A stretch of DNA of 64,000 nt, from NCBI GenBank assembly GCA_002633005.1, contig NMRA01000035.1:414863-478862 (forward strand). The letters run 5' to 3'. This document shows positions 24,201 to 32,773 of the stretch, piece by piece. The DNA comes from Phoronis australis. Taxonomy: Eukaryota > Phoronida > Phoronidae. The position numbers and the translations under genes are program-made. The first letter of the stretch is position 1. Every line of letters begins with the position of its first letter. The notes below the pieces were generated by a model that saw nothing but the letters and a program-made list of their open reading frames with translations, did no database searches and was not told the DNA's origin.

Positions 24201-27200
24201 AGTGGTGAAACACAGTATGTCAAAGTGAGCTGTCACAAAACCCAGAAGAAGCTGCATACATGGAAGTAATCAATTTGCAGTGAACGTGGCAAAAAACGTC
24301 AGGATTGTCCGTATTTGCCGTTGTTCAAGACGTTTTACATTCCCAGAAACTCAATGGGTCAGAGAGAATGGTTATGTGTAATAAATAAAAACAATGCAAT
24401 AAAATTAAATAATTCTCTGTAATTGAAGAAAGGTGGGTCAAATGTAACTTTTTGTTAAAAATACGATGTTGACATTTCTCAAACATTTATGAAACTGAGT
24501 GAGCCACAAACACTGGAGCAGAACCACAAACAAAAAAAAAATAAAAAAGAACAATTCCAACATTTATATCAGATGCGAGGTGGTACAAATCACTTTTTGA
24601 ATGTTGATTTACATGAATTCTTTTGGGTATGGAAATCGTGTTTTAAGTCGGCAAGTTGATATCATACAGGGGTGGTGACCGGGTGCGATACTTTCCCATG
24701 CTTATACGAATTATTTCAAGAAAAAAAAACTAGGGACGGTTTTATGGAGTTTGTGTCTAGATAAAATTGTCATCATCATGAATTTGGTTGTTAGTGTTAC
24801 GTTTGAATAGAATCGCGGTTATTAAAGACTAGCAGAAGAGTCAATATGGAGTTTGCTTTTCTCACTATTGTGAAATTTGTGCATGCTTCAGGAGTCGGGA
24901 GTATGATAGGAATTTAAACAACAAGTGAAAGTACTCATATTCAAGTGTATTGCTGAAAAATCAAACGTGAAGGTAAGTTCTTTGCATTATATTGCCTCTT
25001 GTCAGTGACTCTGCATGTCTCCAAATCACAAGCCTGAAGCAGATGAAATCTCGAATTGATTTAGTTTTGTAAACAGAGTCCTGCAAGATTATAAAATACT
25101 AACAATGAATGTAATACCTTGGTAATGAAGCAGACTGCGACTCTGCCATGATTTAAATGGTTTAAATATGCTTTAACTCTACGCCATTGCTGGTGCTGCA
25201 TCAGACAGTGAATACCTTGGCATTACTTGGTTTACAAACTAGGATGCATAGCCATAAACAACCTCTGTGAAGTCCACACTCACCTCACCAATGCCCTCCA
25301 GCACACGGACTGCAATAAACAGTCCTACATGAATCCTGGCTGCTATCGGCGTCAGCAGAGTAAAGATAGATGTGCATAGAACTCCCACACCAAACAGTCG
25401 CTTGGCACCATAGCGTTCAGCTAACCACCCACCAGGTATTTGGGTAACGATGTACCCATAGAAGAAAGAAGACAGAATAGTGCCTTGGGTTGCTTGGTTC
25501 CAATTGAATTCTCCATCCTGGTAAAAAAGCGACCTCACATTGCATTACTGAGAAAATTACATGTTGCCTGATAGTATGACATCTTGGACTTTACATCTTA
25601 TAGAGACAATAAACACACAACACCTTCTGTCAAAAATGAAGTTTTGCTCAGAAGCAAAAATATGCTTGTTGGCTTGTGCGATAACAGTCTGTTCTAACTC
25701 CAGTTTAGACCATGATTGTTTCTGATGACTGTGTCATTATGTAAATTTATTTAGTTTGAAATCGGTCATTCCACTTGCTTTTTCACTGCCTGCATGCTGG
25801 TACCTACGACTATTGATATATGTATTTGGTAAGGAAATATGTAGGAATGACGGATATCTTGTTGAGTCTCGTGTTATTGATGTGCCGACCTCTAGTGAAG
25901 ACGAACCCATTTCCCACCAAAGCCAAGTTGCATGACTCCACACTTTAATTCGTCTATTTTGAGAGGACGTGCGATGGCTAATTAAGTCTGGGAGAAACGC
26001 TTTATCATAGAACAGAACTCGGCAAAAAGTTGCGGTGCTGGTGTGTTTAAAGTGACTGTCACACACAAAAATGTTATAGTAATAGTAATAGACAAAGTAA
26101 GGATTATGGGTAATAAACATTTGCTCCTTTACACATCTTTATCAAATCGTCACTTGTGTGTCAATATTCCATACAAATACATTAGAATGCTACGATTATA
26201 ACGAAGAGAGATAACTGAACTAAATTTTGACGAGTTTTGCAGACAATAAGCTGAGAAAATATGTTAGCGTCAGACTTAAAGTTGCAGCTTTGGACCACAC
26301 AATACCAGTCACAATTTAAAAAAAGCGATGGACAAAACTAATGTTTGAGTGCCTATGTGCTGTTATGTACATTACATAGTCCCTCACAAACAGTGCTGCA
26401 GCAGTAAATTAGAGGTAAGTAGGCGCCCATAGCCCACTCAGTATCCTTGAGCACTGAACGTAACTTACGGTGCGTAGGCGCTACGTTCAAATGCCAAAAG
26501 ATGGTTGGCTGTGCCTATGCCCCACTACAGCACTGCTCACAAACAACTTGACTAGGCATGAAGACACCCCTGACCAACAAACCGTGCTAATGGTGGAATT
26601 AAGGGTATTGTTTCCATCTCCTGATATGCACTCAGACGTCAGATTTTCGTCTTGACCAGTTGAGTTGACCATCTCGACCAGAGCAACACTGAGGTTTACA
26701 CGCATGGCATAAACGTTGAAAAAACCAAGGAAAGCAAGTAAAGCTAATGTATGCCTTGCACCAAAACATCCTGAAAAAGTATTCAAATACGCTGAACACA
26801 TTTATTTATAAAATCAGATCTATACACACCAAGAAATTGATCATTGACCAAAAAGTAAATGTGGACACCGATACTTTAAACAAGTTTAGTAGTAATTTAT
26901 ATATAGTTTTGTTTGAATAATCGAGTTTGAAGAGCGATTGTTGAACTGGATGTATTAGTTTATATCAGTTTTACACATTTTTGGTTCAAATGCTTCCCCA
27001 ACAAACCATTTACACAATTCTCTCATTTGTAGGGAATCTTCACCCTCAACATTTTGACGGATTTATAAATGTTTGCAGCAAGCTTGTGGTAATTGTTTGT
27101 GGAAAGAAGGGAAGTGGAAGCACGGCCAGACGTTCATAGGCATTGATTAAACCGCGCCCAACCATCGTCAAATTTATGTCATATAAAACCGTGTTGAATG

Positions 27201-29689
27201 TGCTACACAACAAGAAGAAAGCCACAAACACTGGAACATTCATTTCGGAAGACCTTACTACGGCAAACTATTTCTTGTTGACACAATCCTTCAAGCATGA
27301 GCAAGTGGACAGATCGTGAAGCCCCAATGGCAAAATATTCCTAAAGCTAAAGGACGGTACCATCAAGAGGATTAAATACCACAGATGACATGATAAACAG
27401 TTGGCCCACGACATTGTTGTGTGACAAATGATCCAAACCCAGGCATGCTTTCTGGAGATTGATTGACGATCATATGAAACTCAACTTTTTTGTTTCTTGT
27501 TTGTTTCCCCCTCCCTCAGTTGGGAATGGTAAGTGTGTCAATGAGATAAGTAATTGACATTATTATTTAAAGGACCATCATCATTTTATATATGTTTTGT
27601 ATTGCTTCCCTTGTGATAAGGCATCGAGGTTCTGTATTGTTTTGAAGATGAAAAATTTAAAACTGGTATCCTTAAATGTCCGGGGATTAAATTCAGATAT
27701 TAAGTGGAAACACTAATTGAATTTCAAATCACGTAGCAAATTTAACATTATTTACAAGAAGCGTATTTTAGACCAGAAATTTTTTAACACATTCTGGAAA
27801 AAGAGTGCAATGGTCTTAATTTTTCAAGCTTTGGAACAAAACATTGAGGAGGAATTACAAGATTATTTGATTCTAATATTTTGCAAAACATTTGGAACAT
27901 TGCAGTAAAATACACTTCAGTATTGCTTCGTGTAAACTCTATGAGGAAAACCTGGTTTTTGTAAATGTTTATTTCCCAAACAAAGAAATCAACTGATCTT
28001 TCTGTCCACACTTGAAGGTGAATTGAGTGACCATTACAGCGTTTTCCAGTTGATCCCAACTTGTTGGATTCTACAGCCCAACAACAAGATGGGAACAGGA
28101 CCCCTGTAACCACAATTGATTAACTCCATTCTGGCATTTATGGTTGGAGGGCCAGCTCTCTTTTGTTCCATAATTGCTCTACTCTCCAATAAGATTGTAT
28201 CAGTGGCCTGACTAGGCTGTGCTGTTAAAAATAAAAGTTAAGCTATAACATATTTGAACATAAACCAATAGCATTTCTGAATTCCTCTTCAAATGATGAT
28301 CGTGTTTAGTTTAAGAATCACTAAAATCGCCCAACTACAACCGAAGTTACGACAATCTATTCTTTCCGAACATGCCAATTCCCTTTGGGTTTGACTGTGT
28401 TCACACCTGGTCTGCAATAAGCCTGGTAGATTATTGGCCTGCATGTTGTCATACCAGACAAAAGACTGTGCTTGGCAGTATTAAATGAGCTACTGGTAGA
28501 TGTTATCACAGGCTCACAACCCCTGGTAAAGTCATTGACCAGGAGAAGGCCCTAATACTCCAGTAATGTAATGTCCTTTGTGCTGGGGATTTTAAATGTC
28601 CAATCACAGACTTGGACAAACTTGGGGAAACTGGCGTCCTTCATAAGAGAAAACTTATCGATAGTATTCATAATTTCTGTAGAAATTTTAGTATAATAGA
28701 TTTATGGAGACGGAGAAACCCTGGAATGAAGAAGTACTCGTGAAGAGAAAAAACAATTAAAAGCCTAAAGTAGACTAGACTATGGACTAGTATAATTAAT
28801 GATTTTACATATTCAGATCATTCAGCTATAATACTTAACGAGGACTGGGTTGTGGAAATTGTATAATAGTTTACTTCTTAAAAAAGACTGCGTGGATGAG
28901 ATCAGAACAATTATTTCTGATCATTACATGACGGGGAACCAAGAAGGTTGTCTTGGGATATTTTAGATAAAAATCAATAAAATTTTCAAAATGCATATGT
29001 TCTAGAAATTAAGACAGCAGGAACAGTTATTAATTGATCATAAATAAGTACACAAGTCAAAAAAGAATCAAGTAATCACTCGTTGCAGTGTAAATTAAAA
29101 TAAAATTCATGTAAATTAAACCCAGNAGATAACTGAACTAAATTTTGACGAGTTTTGCAGACAATAAGCTGAGAAAATATGTTAGCGTCAGACTTAAAGT
29201 TGACAGCTTTGGACCACACAATACCAGTCACAACATAAAAAAAGCAATGGACAAAACTAATGTTTGAGTGCCTATGTGCTGTTATGTACATTACATAGTC
29301 CCTCATAAACAGTGCTGTAGCAGTAAATTAGAGGTAAGCAGGCACCCATAGCCCACTCAGTATCCTTGAGCACTGAACGTAACTTACGGTCCGTAGGCAC
29401 TACGTTCAAATGCCAAAAGGTGGTTGGCTGCGCCTATGCCCCACTACAGCACTGCTCACAAACAACTTGACTAGGCATGAAGACACCTCTGACCAACAAA
29501 CCGTGCTAGTGGTGGAATTAACGGTATTGTTTCCATCTCCTGATATGCACTCAGACGTCAGATTTTCGTCTTGACCAGTTGAGTTGACCATCTCGACCAG
29601 AGCAACACTGAGGTTTACACGCATGGCATAAACGTTGAAAAAACCAAGGAAAGCAAGTAAAGCCAATGTATGCCTTGCACCAAAACATC
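5994..29689 (-). CDS. SLC17A5-like: Sialin-type SLC17 anion transporter, ten exons seen, first exon missing
   Basis: Major-facilitator membrane protein of the SLC17 family (sialin, vesicular glutamate and phosphate transporters); sialin exports sialic acid with protons from lysosomes. Order of translation: 26541-26770 (or its duplicate 29460-29689), 25284-25517, 22118-22205, 20166-20255, 18713-18855, 16450-16599, 15958-16090 (or 11570-11702), 15417-15572 (or 11019-11174), 7347-7432, 5994-6233. All junctions are GT-AG and all phases agree, giving 515 residues to the stop. Family marks are [17 protein letters not shown] in helix 1, [15 protein letters not shown]-like residues ([15 protein letters not shown]), [33 protein letters not shown] and YGITNTAGT. 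About 12 helices are expected. Extracellular-loop NST, NLT and NNT sequons follow helix 1. The exon holding the start codon was not found; exon 2 begins in phase 1. Substrate cannot be told from sequence; the helix-4 histidine is Phe here. Three exons appear twice because of an apparent assembly duplication. Confidence 0.9.
7347..7432 (-). CDS. SLC17 exon, helix 11
   Basis: 86 bp, phase 1 to 0. Encodes [20 protein letters not shown] and VGILTNEQ, the family's GITNT-GT--G---P motif. Acceptor CTCTCCAG, donor GTAAGA. Confidence 0.93.
8036..8428. mobile_element. Foldback miniature element with internal 100-bp tandem duplication
   Basis: Arms of about 80 bp pair with each other; the best part is CTTACCATGATAGGATTCTA against its complement near 8350-8370. 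Between them a unit of about 100 bp (CAGGAAAATGCTTGAGAGTT to CATATCCTATGACTCC) occurs twice, near 8139 and 8240. Located in an SLC17 intron. Confidence 0.65.
9715..9873 (-). pseudogene. SLC17 duplicated exon B with in-frame stop (left-contig copy)
   Basis: Aligns to exon A residue by residue (both 1-1 phase, 159 against 156 bp). It has [20 protein letters not shown], then TAG at 9719-9721 where family members have Tyr or Phe before Ala-Gly. One base change from TAT would restore a Tyr-Ala-Gly ending, so decay looks recent or the exon has a non-coding role. Confidence 0.7.
11019..11174 (-). CDS. SLC17 exon A, helices 9-10 (copy on left contig)
   Basis: Duplicate of 15417-15572. [20 protein letters not shown] leads into [20 protein letters not shown] and TFAG. 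Its phase-1 end joins the exon at 7347-7432 to give [10 protein letters not shown], so this copy lies on the same contig as the 3' end of the gene. Confidence 0.88.
11570..11702 (-). CDS. SLC17 exon, helix 8 (copy on left contig)
   Basis: Duplicate of 15958-16090 with the same splice sites and reading [20 protein letters not shown]. It follows exon B of the other copy in transcription order, so the linear order would repeat helices 8-10. That is implausible for a transporter and points to assembly duplication. Confidence 0.8.
11961..12019. mobile_element. End of a Kolobok-type transposon, truncated by gap
   Basis: Begins AGGAGCATGCCACCC right after TTAA (11957-11960) and matches the left end of the element at 13067 almost base for base up to the Ns. 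The other copy of this locus has the empty site, GTGTTAACTTTTC, at 16336-16348. Confidence 0.85.
12020..12218. other. Assembly gap (199 N)
   Basis: Unsequenced join between two contigs that appear to overlap. Confidence 0.99.
12480..12638 (-). pseudogene. SLC17 duplicated exon B with in-frame stop (right-contig copy)
   Basis: 159 bp with acceptor ATTTCAG and donor position matching exon A, phase 1 to 1. Reads [19 protein letters not shown], closer to canonical sialin than exon A is, but the NHLDIAP segment reads NDHLEVTAL followed by TAG at 12484-12486 and then Ala. Probably a decayed mutually exclusive exon. The other copy at 9715-9873 has the same stop. Confidence 0.7.
13067..14724. mobile_element. 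Kolobok-type non-autonomous transposon with THAP gene
   Basis: 1,658 bp, bounded by TTAA at 13063-13066 and 14725-14728. Terminal inverted repeats are AGGAGAATGCCACCC and its complement. The left copy of the locus preserves the empty TTAA (10323-10326). TTAA duplication plus a THAP DNA-binding gene indicates the Kolobok superfamily; piggyBac also uses TTAA but does not carry THAP. No DDE catalytic domain is seen, so it probably depends on a helper. Inserted in the SLC17 intron after exon A. Confidence 0.85.
14286..14564 (-). CDS. THAP zinc-finger protein of the transposon
   Basis: 92 residues. [17 protein letters not shown] opens a THAP (C2CH) finger: CIVPAC supplies the first Cys pair, [18 protein letters not shown] the central AVPTIF-region equivalent, and VCGRHF the closing Cys and His. 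THAP domains bind transposon ends. The frame ends soon after the domain, so it is either truncated or spliced to an exon not seen. Overlapping on the plus strand (about 14246-14330), a short frame reads [16 protein letters not shown], a possible relic of a second element protein. Confidence 0.65.
   Translation of the reverse strand: MNAAISWCIVPACPNYEAAKKAGMSFFRLPREPEMLRMWKERYAVNNKYEAVKHLRVCGRHFVDNDFSDEFRLTNERTIHTFCCLCMFTAPL
15417..15572 (-). CDS. SLC17 exon A, helices 9-10 (copy on right contig)
   Basis: 156 bp, phase 1 to 1. Ends with [12 protein letters not shown], the strongly conserved SLC17 motif. Differs from the copy at 11019-11174 by a few bases (for example GFAVNH against GYAVNH). 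Alternative exon B (12480-12638) follows with the same phases. Confidence 0.9.
15958..16090 (-). CDS. SLC17 exon, helix 8 (copy on right contig)
   Basis: 133 bp, phase 0 to 1, beginning [20 protein letters not shown] and ending in VVRKFNTTI. Acceptor CTTATAG, donor GTAGGT. Nearly identical to 11570-11702. Adjacent to unique exon 16450-16599, so this copy sits in the contiguous gene. Confidence 0.88.
16450..16599 (-). CDS. SLC17 exon, helix 7
   Basis: 150 bp, phase 0 to 0. Encodes [20 protein letters not shown] and [20 protein letters not shown], the helix-7 signature (NW-FYTLLT-LPTYMK). Donor GTAGTG is weak but the phase fits both neighbours. Confidence 0.92.
16684..16833. mobile_element. 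hAT-type miniature element in SLC17 intron
   Basis: 150 bp, ends CAGTGCTGTAG and ACAGCACTG, inverse orientation to the copies at 26391 and 29310. Flanks TGCCCATT and TGTACATT agree at 6 of 8 positions, as in an aged 8-bp target duplication. Confidence 0.7.
18713..18855 (-). CDS. SLC17 exon, helix 6 and central loop
   Basis: 143 bp, phase 1 to 0. Reads [20 protein letters not shown] then [20 protein letters not shown]. The D-x-P-x-x-HPRIS-x-x-E-x-x-YI pattern is the typical SLC17 central cytoplasmic loop. Donor GTTAGT. Confidence 0.92.
20166..20255 (-). CDS. SLC17 exon, helix 5
   Basis: 90 bp, phase 1 to 1, encoding [20 protein letters not shown] and [10 protein letters not shown], matching the GAQ-GTV-SLP-SG and FYxFG signatures of the family. 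Too short to stand out as an open reading frame, but flanked by TTTTCAG and GTAAGG. Confidence 0.9.
22118..22205 (-). CDS. SLC17 exon, helix 4 region
   Basis: 88 bp, phase 0 to 1, encoding [20 protein letters not shown] then SKLAAFTGT. This is the helix-4 signature. Human sialin and VGLUTs have His where this protein has Phe in PAIFAMW. Acceptor TTTTCAG, donor GTAAGC. Confidence 0.92.
22788..23000. repeat. Dispersed repeat shared with 54650-54860 (inverted)
   Basis: Stretch containing AACAGGTCAACATGACCTG, AAAAGTATCACTTTTG and AGTGTGGAGAATGCTGG; its complement, diverged, occurs in an LRR-gene intron. Family not recognised. Confidence 0.6.
23158..24088. mobile_element. Candidate DNA transposon remnant with inverted ends
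   Basis: Left end ATAAAGGTCGGACACTAAAA and right end, complement ATAAAGGTTGGACATTAAAA, differ at two positions. About 930 bp, no coding potential. Lies in the large SLC17 intron upstream of exon 22118-22205. Confidence 0.55.
25284..25517 (-). CDS. SLC17 exon, helices 2-4
   Basis: 234 bp, phase 0 to 0. It opens with [20 protein letters not shown] and includes [20 protein letters not shown], the family's helix-2 and cytoplasmic loop signature, then ends at RVLEGIGE before donor GTGAGT. Confidence 0.92.
26391..26535. mobile_element. hAT-type miniature element at the SLC17 splice donor
   Basis: 145 bp, ends CAGTGCTGCAG and CTACAGCACTG, flanked by perfect 8-bp duplication CTCACAAA at 26383-26390 and 26536-26543. 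The proximal duplication holds the donor TTT/GTGAG of exon 26541-26770; the element supplies the next base. Confidence 0.88.
26541..26770 (-). CDS. SLC17 N-terminal exon (helix 1 and glycosylated loop)
   Basis: 230 bp, enters in phase 1 and leaves in phase 0. It encodes the first transmembrane helix with the family signature [18 protein letters not shown], followed by a polar loop with several N-x-S/T sequons and two cysteines. The upstream exon with the initiator Met is not identified. The donor TTT/GTGAGC coincides with the target-site duplication and first base of a hAT-type miniature element. Confidence 0.85.
27648..29125 (+). pseudogene. Tx1/L1-like LINE, endonuclease half (left copy)
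   Basis: Starts [20 protein letters not shown], the opening of a LINE apurinic endonuclease, then broken frames with [32 protein letters not shown] and [11 protein letters not shown]. Interrupted by stops and ends at the N. Confidence 0.8.
29310..29454. mobile_element. hAT-type miniature element, second copy of same insertion
   Basis: Same insertion in the duplicated segment. Duplications CTCATAAA and CTCACAAA differ by one base, which shows independent drift since the two copies separated. Confidence 0.85.
29460..29689 (-). CDS. SLC17 N-terminal exon, second copy
   Basis: Near-identical duplicate of the exon at 26541-26770: acceptor TTTTTCAG, then phase 1 reading [20 protein letters not shown], ending TTT before GTGAGC. 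It lies immediately 3' of a single N and belongs to a repeated segment, so it is probably the other haplotype rather than a second exon. Small residue changes distinguish the copies (for example TLNSTIST against TVNSTTST). Confidence 0.8.
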
Positions 29690-31297
29690 CTGAAAAAGCA
29701 TTCAAATACGCTGAAGACATTTATTTATAAAATCAGATCTATACACACCAAGATATCATTGACCAAAAAGTAAATGTGGACACCGATACTTTAAACAAGT
29801 TTAGTAGTAATTTATATATAGTTTTGTTTGAATAATCGAGTTTGAAGAGCAATTGTTGAACTGGATGTATTAGTTTATATCAGTTTTACACATTTTTGGT
29901 TCAAATGCTTCCCCAACAAACCATTTACACAATTCTCTCGTTTGTAGGGAATCTTCACCCTCAACATTTTGACGGCTTTATAAATGTTTGCAGCAAGCTT
30001 GTGGTAATTGTTTGTGGAAAGAAGGGAAGTGGAAGCACGGCCAGACGTTCATAGGCATTGATCAAACCGCGCCCAACCATCGTCAAATTTATGTCATATA
30101 AAACCGTGTTGAATGTGCTACACAACAAGAAGAGAGCCACAAACACTGGAACATTCATTTGAGAAGACCTTACTATGGCAAACTATTCCTTGTTGACACA
30201 ATCCTTCAAGCATGAGCAAGTGGACAGATCGTGAAGCCCCAATGGCAAAATATTCCTAAAGCTAAAGGACGGTACCATCAAGAGAATTAAATTCCACAGA
30301 TGACATATAAACAGTTGGCCCACGACATTGTTGTGTGACAAATGATCCAAACCCAGGCATGCTTTCTGGAGATAGATTGATGATCATATGAAACTCAACT
30401 TTTTTGTTTCTTTGTTGTTTGTTTCCCCCTCCCTCAGTTGGGAATGGTAAGTGTGTCAATGAGATAAGTAATTGACATTATTATTTAAAGGACCATCATC
30501 ATTTTATATATGTTTTGTATTGCTTCCCTTGTGATTAGGCATCGAGGTTCTGTATTGTTTTGAAGATGAAAAATTTAAAACTGGTATCCTTAAATGTCCG
30601 GGGATTAAATTCAGATATTAAGTGGAAACACTAATTGAATTTCAAATCACGTAGCAAATTTAACATTATTTACACGAAGCGTATTTTAGACCAGAAATTT
30701 TTGAACACATTCTGGAAAAAGAGTGCAATGGTCTTAATTTTTCAAGCTTTGGAACAAAACATTGAGGAGGAATTACAATATTATTTGATTCTAATATTTT
30801 GCAAAACATTTGGAACATTGCAATAAAATACACTTCAATATTGCTTCGTGTAAACTCTATGAGGAAAACCTGGTTTTTGTAAATGTTTATTTCCCAAACA
30901 AAGAAATCAACTGATCTTTCTGTCCATACTTGAACGTGAATTGAGTGACCATTACAGCGTTTTCCAGTTGATCCCAACTTGTTGGATTCTACAGCCCAAC
31001 AACAAGATGGGAACAGGACCCCTGTAACCAAAATTGATTAACTCCATTCTGGCATTTATGGTTGGAGGGCCAGCTCTCTTTTGTTCCATAATTGCTCTAA
31101 TCTCCAATAAGATTGTATCAGTGGCCTGACTAGGCTGTGCTGTTAAAAATAAAAGTTAAGCTATAACATATTTGAACATAAACCAATAGCATTTCTGAAT
31201 TCCTCTTCAAATGATGATCGTGTTTAGTTTAACAATCACTAAAATCGCCCAACTACAACCGAAGTTACGACAATCTATTCTTTCCGAACGTGCCAAT

Positions 31298-32773
31298 AGC
31301 GGATTTGCAGCGACGCCATATTGAAATTAGGTTAAAATGGTGCATTGTGGGTGCTGTGGTCAGGACTCTGAAAGCGGCCATAGTAACAAGCATAATACGC
31401 GGTATGAGCGAGCAGAAAACTTACGGCGGATACACTTGTTGTGTTCCTGGCTGCTTCAAAAACAACAAGAGAGATAAAAATCTGAGTTTTTGTGTTCCCT
31501 GCAAACCAAGAACTTCGTGAAAATGGATAAACAACAATAGGAGAGCTGGGAGTAAGGGGAAATTTAGCGCATTCAAACCAACGCGGGGCCATCTAGTAGG
31601 CAACACGTAGCCCCTAGGTTGGCCATATAGGGGCTACAATACTTCCATTCGCTTTCTGTATTCATTTCGTTACTTCAGTGTATTTTAAATGGGCCGTGAC
31701 CGGATTTGGGTTACCGATTTTGAGTTTTCAACTCGTCAAAAATACAATCTACACTTAGAACTATCATTTAAGAAACGCTTACTTTCATCATTGGTCCTTT
31801 TTACTTCTATTCATATCTTTGATGAAGCTTAGTTGTGAGAATTAAGTTGACTTTGGCGAAGAATTACAACTCCACTATTTTGGTTGCCGTTAATTTTATC
31901 ACCGCGTGCGCGATAACCACAAAGCATGTCAACTGAATCCCGTGAGTTAGGCAAAGGTTAGCGCGAGACTGAGCGAAGCGCGTGACGCTAGCGCGCGACA
32001 CTTGAGAAGGTATCGGGTGAAACTTGTAAAATGTGTGTCCCTTGGACTTTTTATTCGTCAACATGCGTAATTTCACGTAACTTCCTCAAAATGGCACCCG
32101 GTAACTGAGAGAAACTCGAGCAAACCGCGACAGATTTTCATCGATTTGTTTAAGTTTTGCTGACTAAATTGTATCCAAAGTCGTGGTATGTGTTAATTAT
32201 AACTCCGTGTTCCTATATGTATGGTTCATTTGATTTTATTTGCTGTATTTTGAAATGAGTAACTTTTTGTGAGGATGTACTATCGCCCCTGAATGCCTGC
32301 GGCATCCAGTGCGATGTAATTGCCTAGGGGCCATCGTGTGTGCAGCGAACATTTTCCTGGTGGAAAAAAGACGTATGAGAACAACATTCCGACGGAGTTT
32401 CCTCTTAAAATTAACGTCTCTAGCATATCCACGGCGAAAGTTACAAAATTTAAGCAACCCAAGAACTCTCAACTTGTCTGAAACCGGAGGAGATTTCGAA
32501 ATCAACGCCGATAGCCCCAATACTGAACATGACGACAGTCGTGCCCTCGGTCACTGATCATAGCTGCGCTGTGTTTACAAACGAGAGAGAGGACTTGCTT
32601 GGTATTATAAAGCAAAAAAATGAAACATGGTTTTTAGTTTGCAAATCACTCCAAATGCACACACTGTCCAGCCTGCTCAAGACATGCCTGACCACAAGCT
32701 ATCCCATGAGCCTTCGCGAAGGAAGTAACTCGCACATGCGCAATGCGTAGTTCGTTTGCGCTGCAAATCCGCT
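31298..32773. mobile_element. 1,476-bp THAP transposon inserted in the LINE
   Basis: Inverted ends AGCGGATTTGCAGCG and its complement, flanked by AT on both sides; the left copy of the locus keeps the empty site CCAATTCCC at 28375-28383. The 2-bp AT duplication together with a THAP frame resembles ISL2EU-type elements, an assignment made from memory. It is too short for a full transposase, so probably non-autonomous. Confidence 0.75.
31404..31520 (+). CDS. Truncated THAP-type zinc-finger fragment
   Basis: 38 residues from MSEQKTYGG: CCVPGCFKNNKRDKNLSF, the N-terminal half of a THAP finger with the first Cys pair, then a stop. The second half (Cys-x2-His) is absent or on another exon. A 94-residue minus-strand frame at 32236-32520 in the same element was not recognised. 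Confidence 0.5.
   Translation: MSEQKTYGGYTCCVPGCFKNNKRDKNLSFCVPCKPRTS

Larger units (their letters stand above)
26209..29125. repeat. Duplicated SLC17/LINE segment, left copy
   Basis: Near identical to 29127-33578, from AGATAACTGAACTAAATTTT to TTAAACCCAG. Ends at a single N, after which the second copy begins at its own start. Contains the SLC17 N-terminal exon and LINE 5' half, and lacks the 1.5-kb THAP insertion. Confidence 0.9.
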
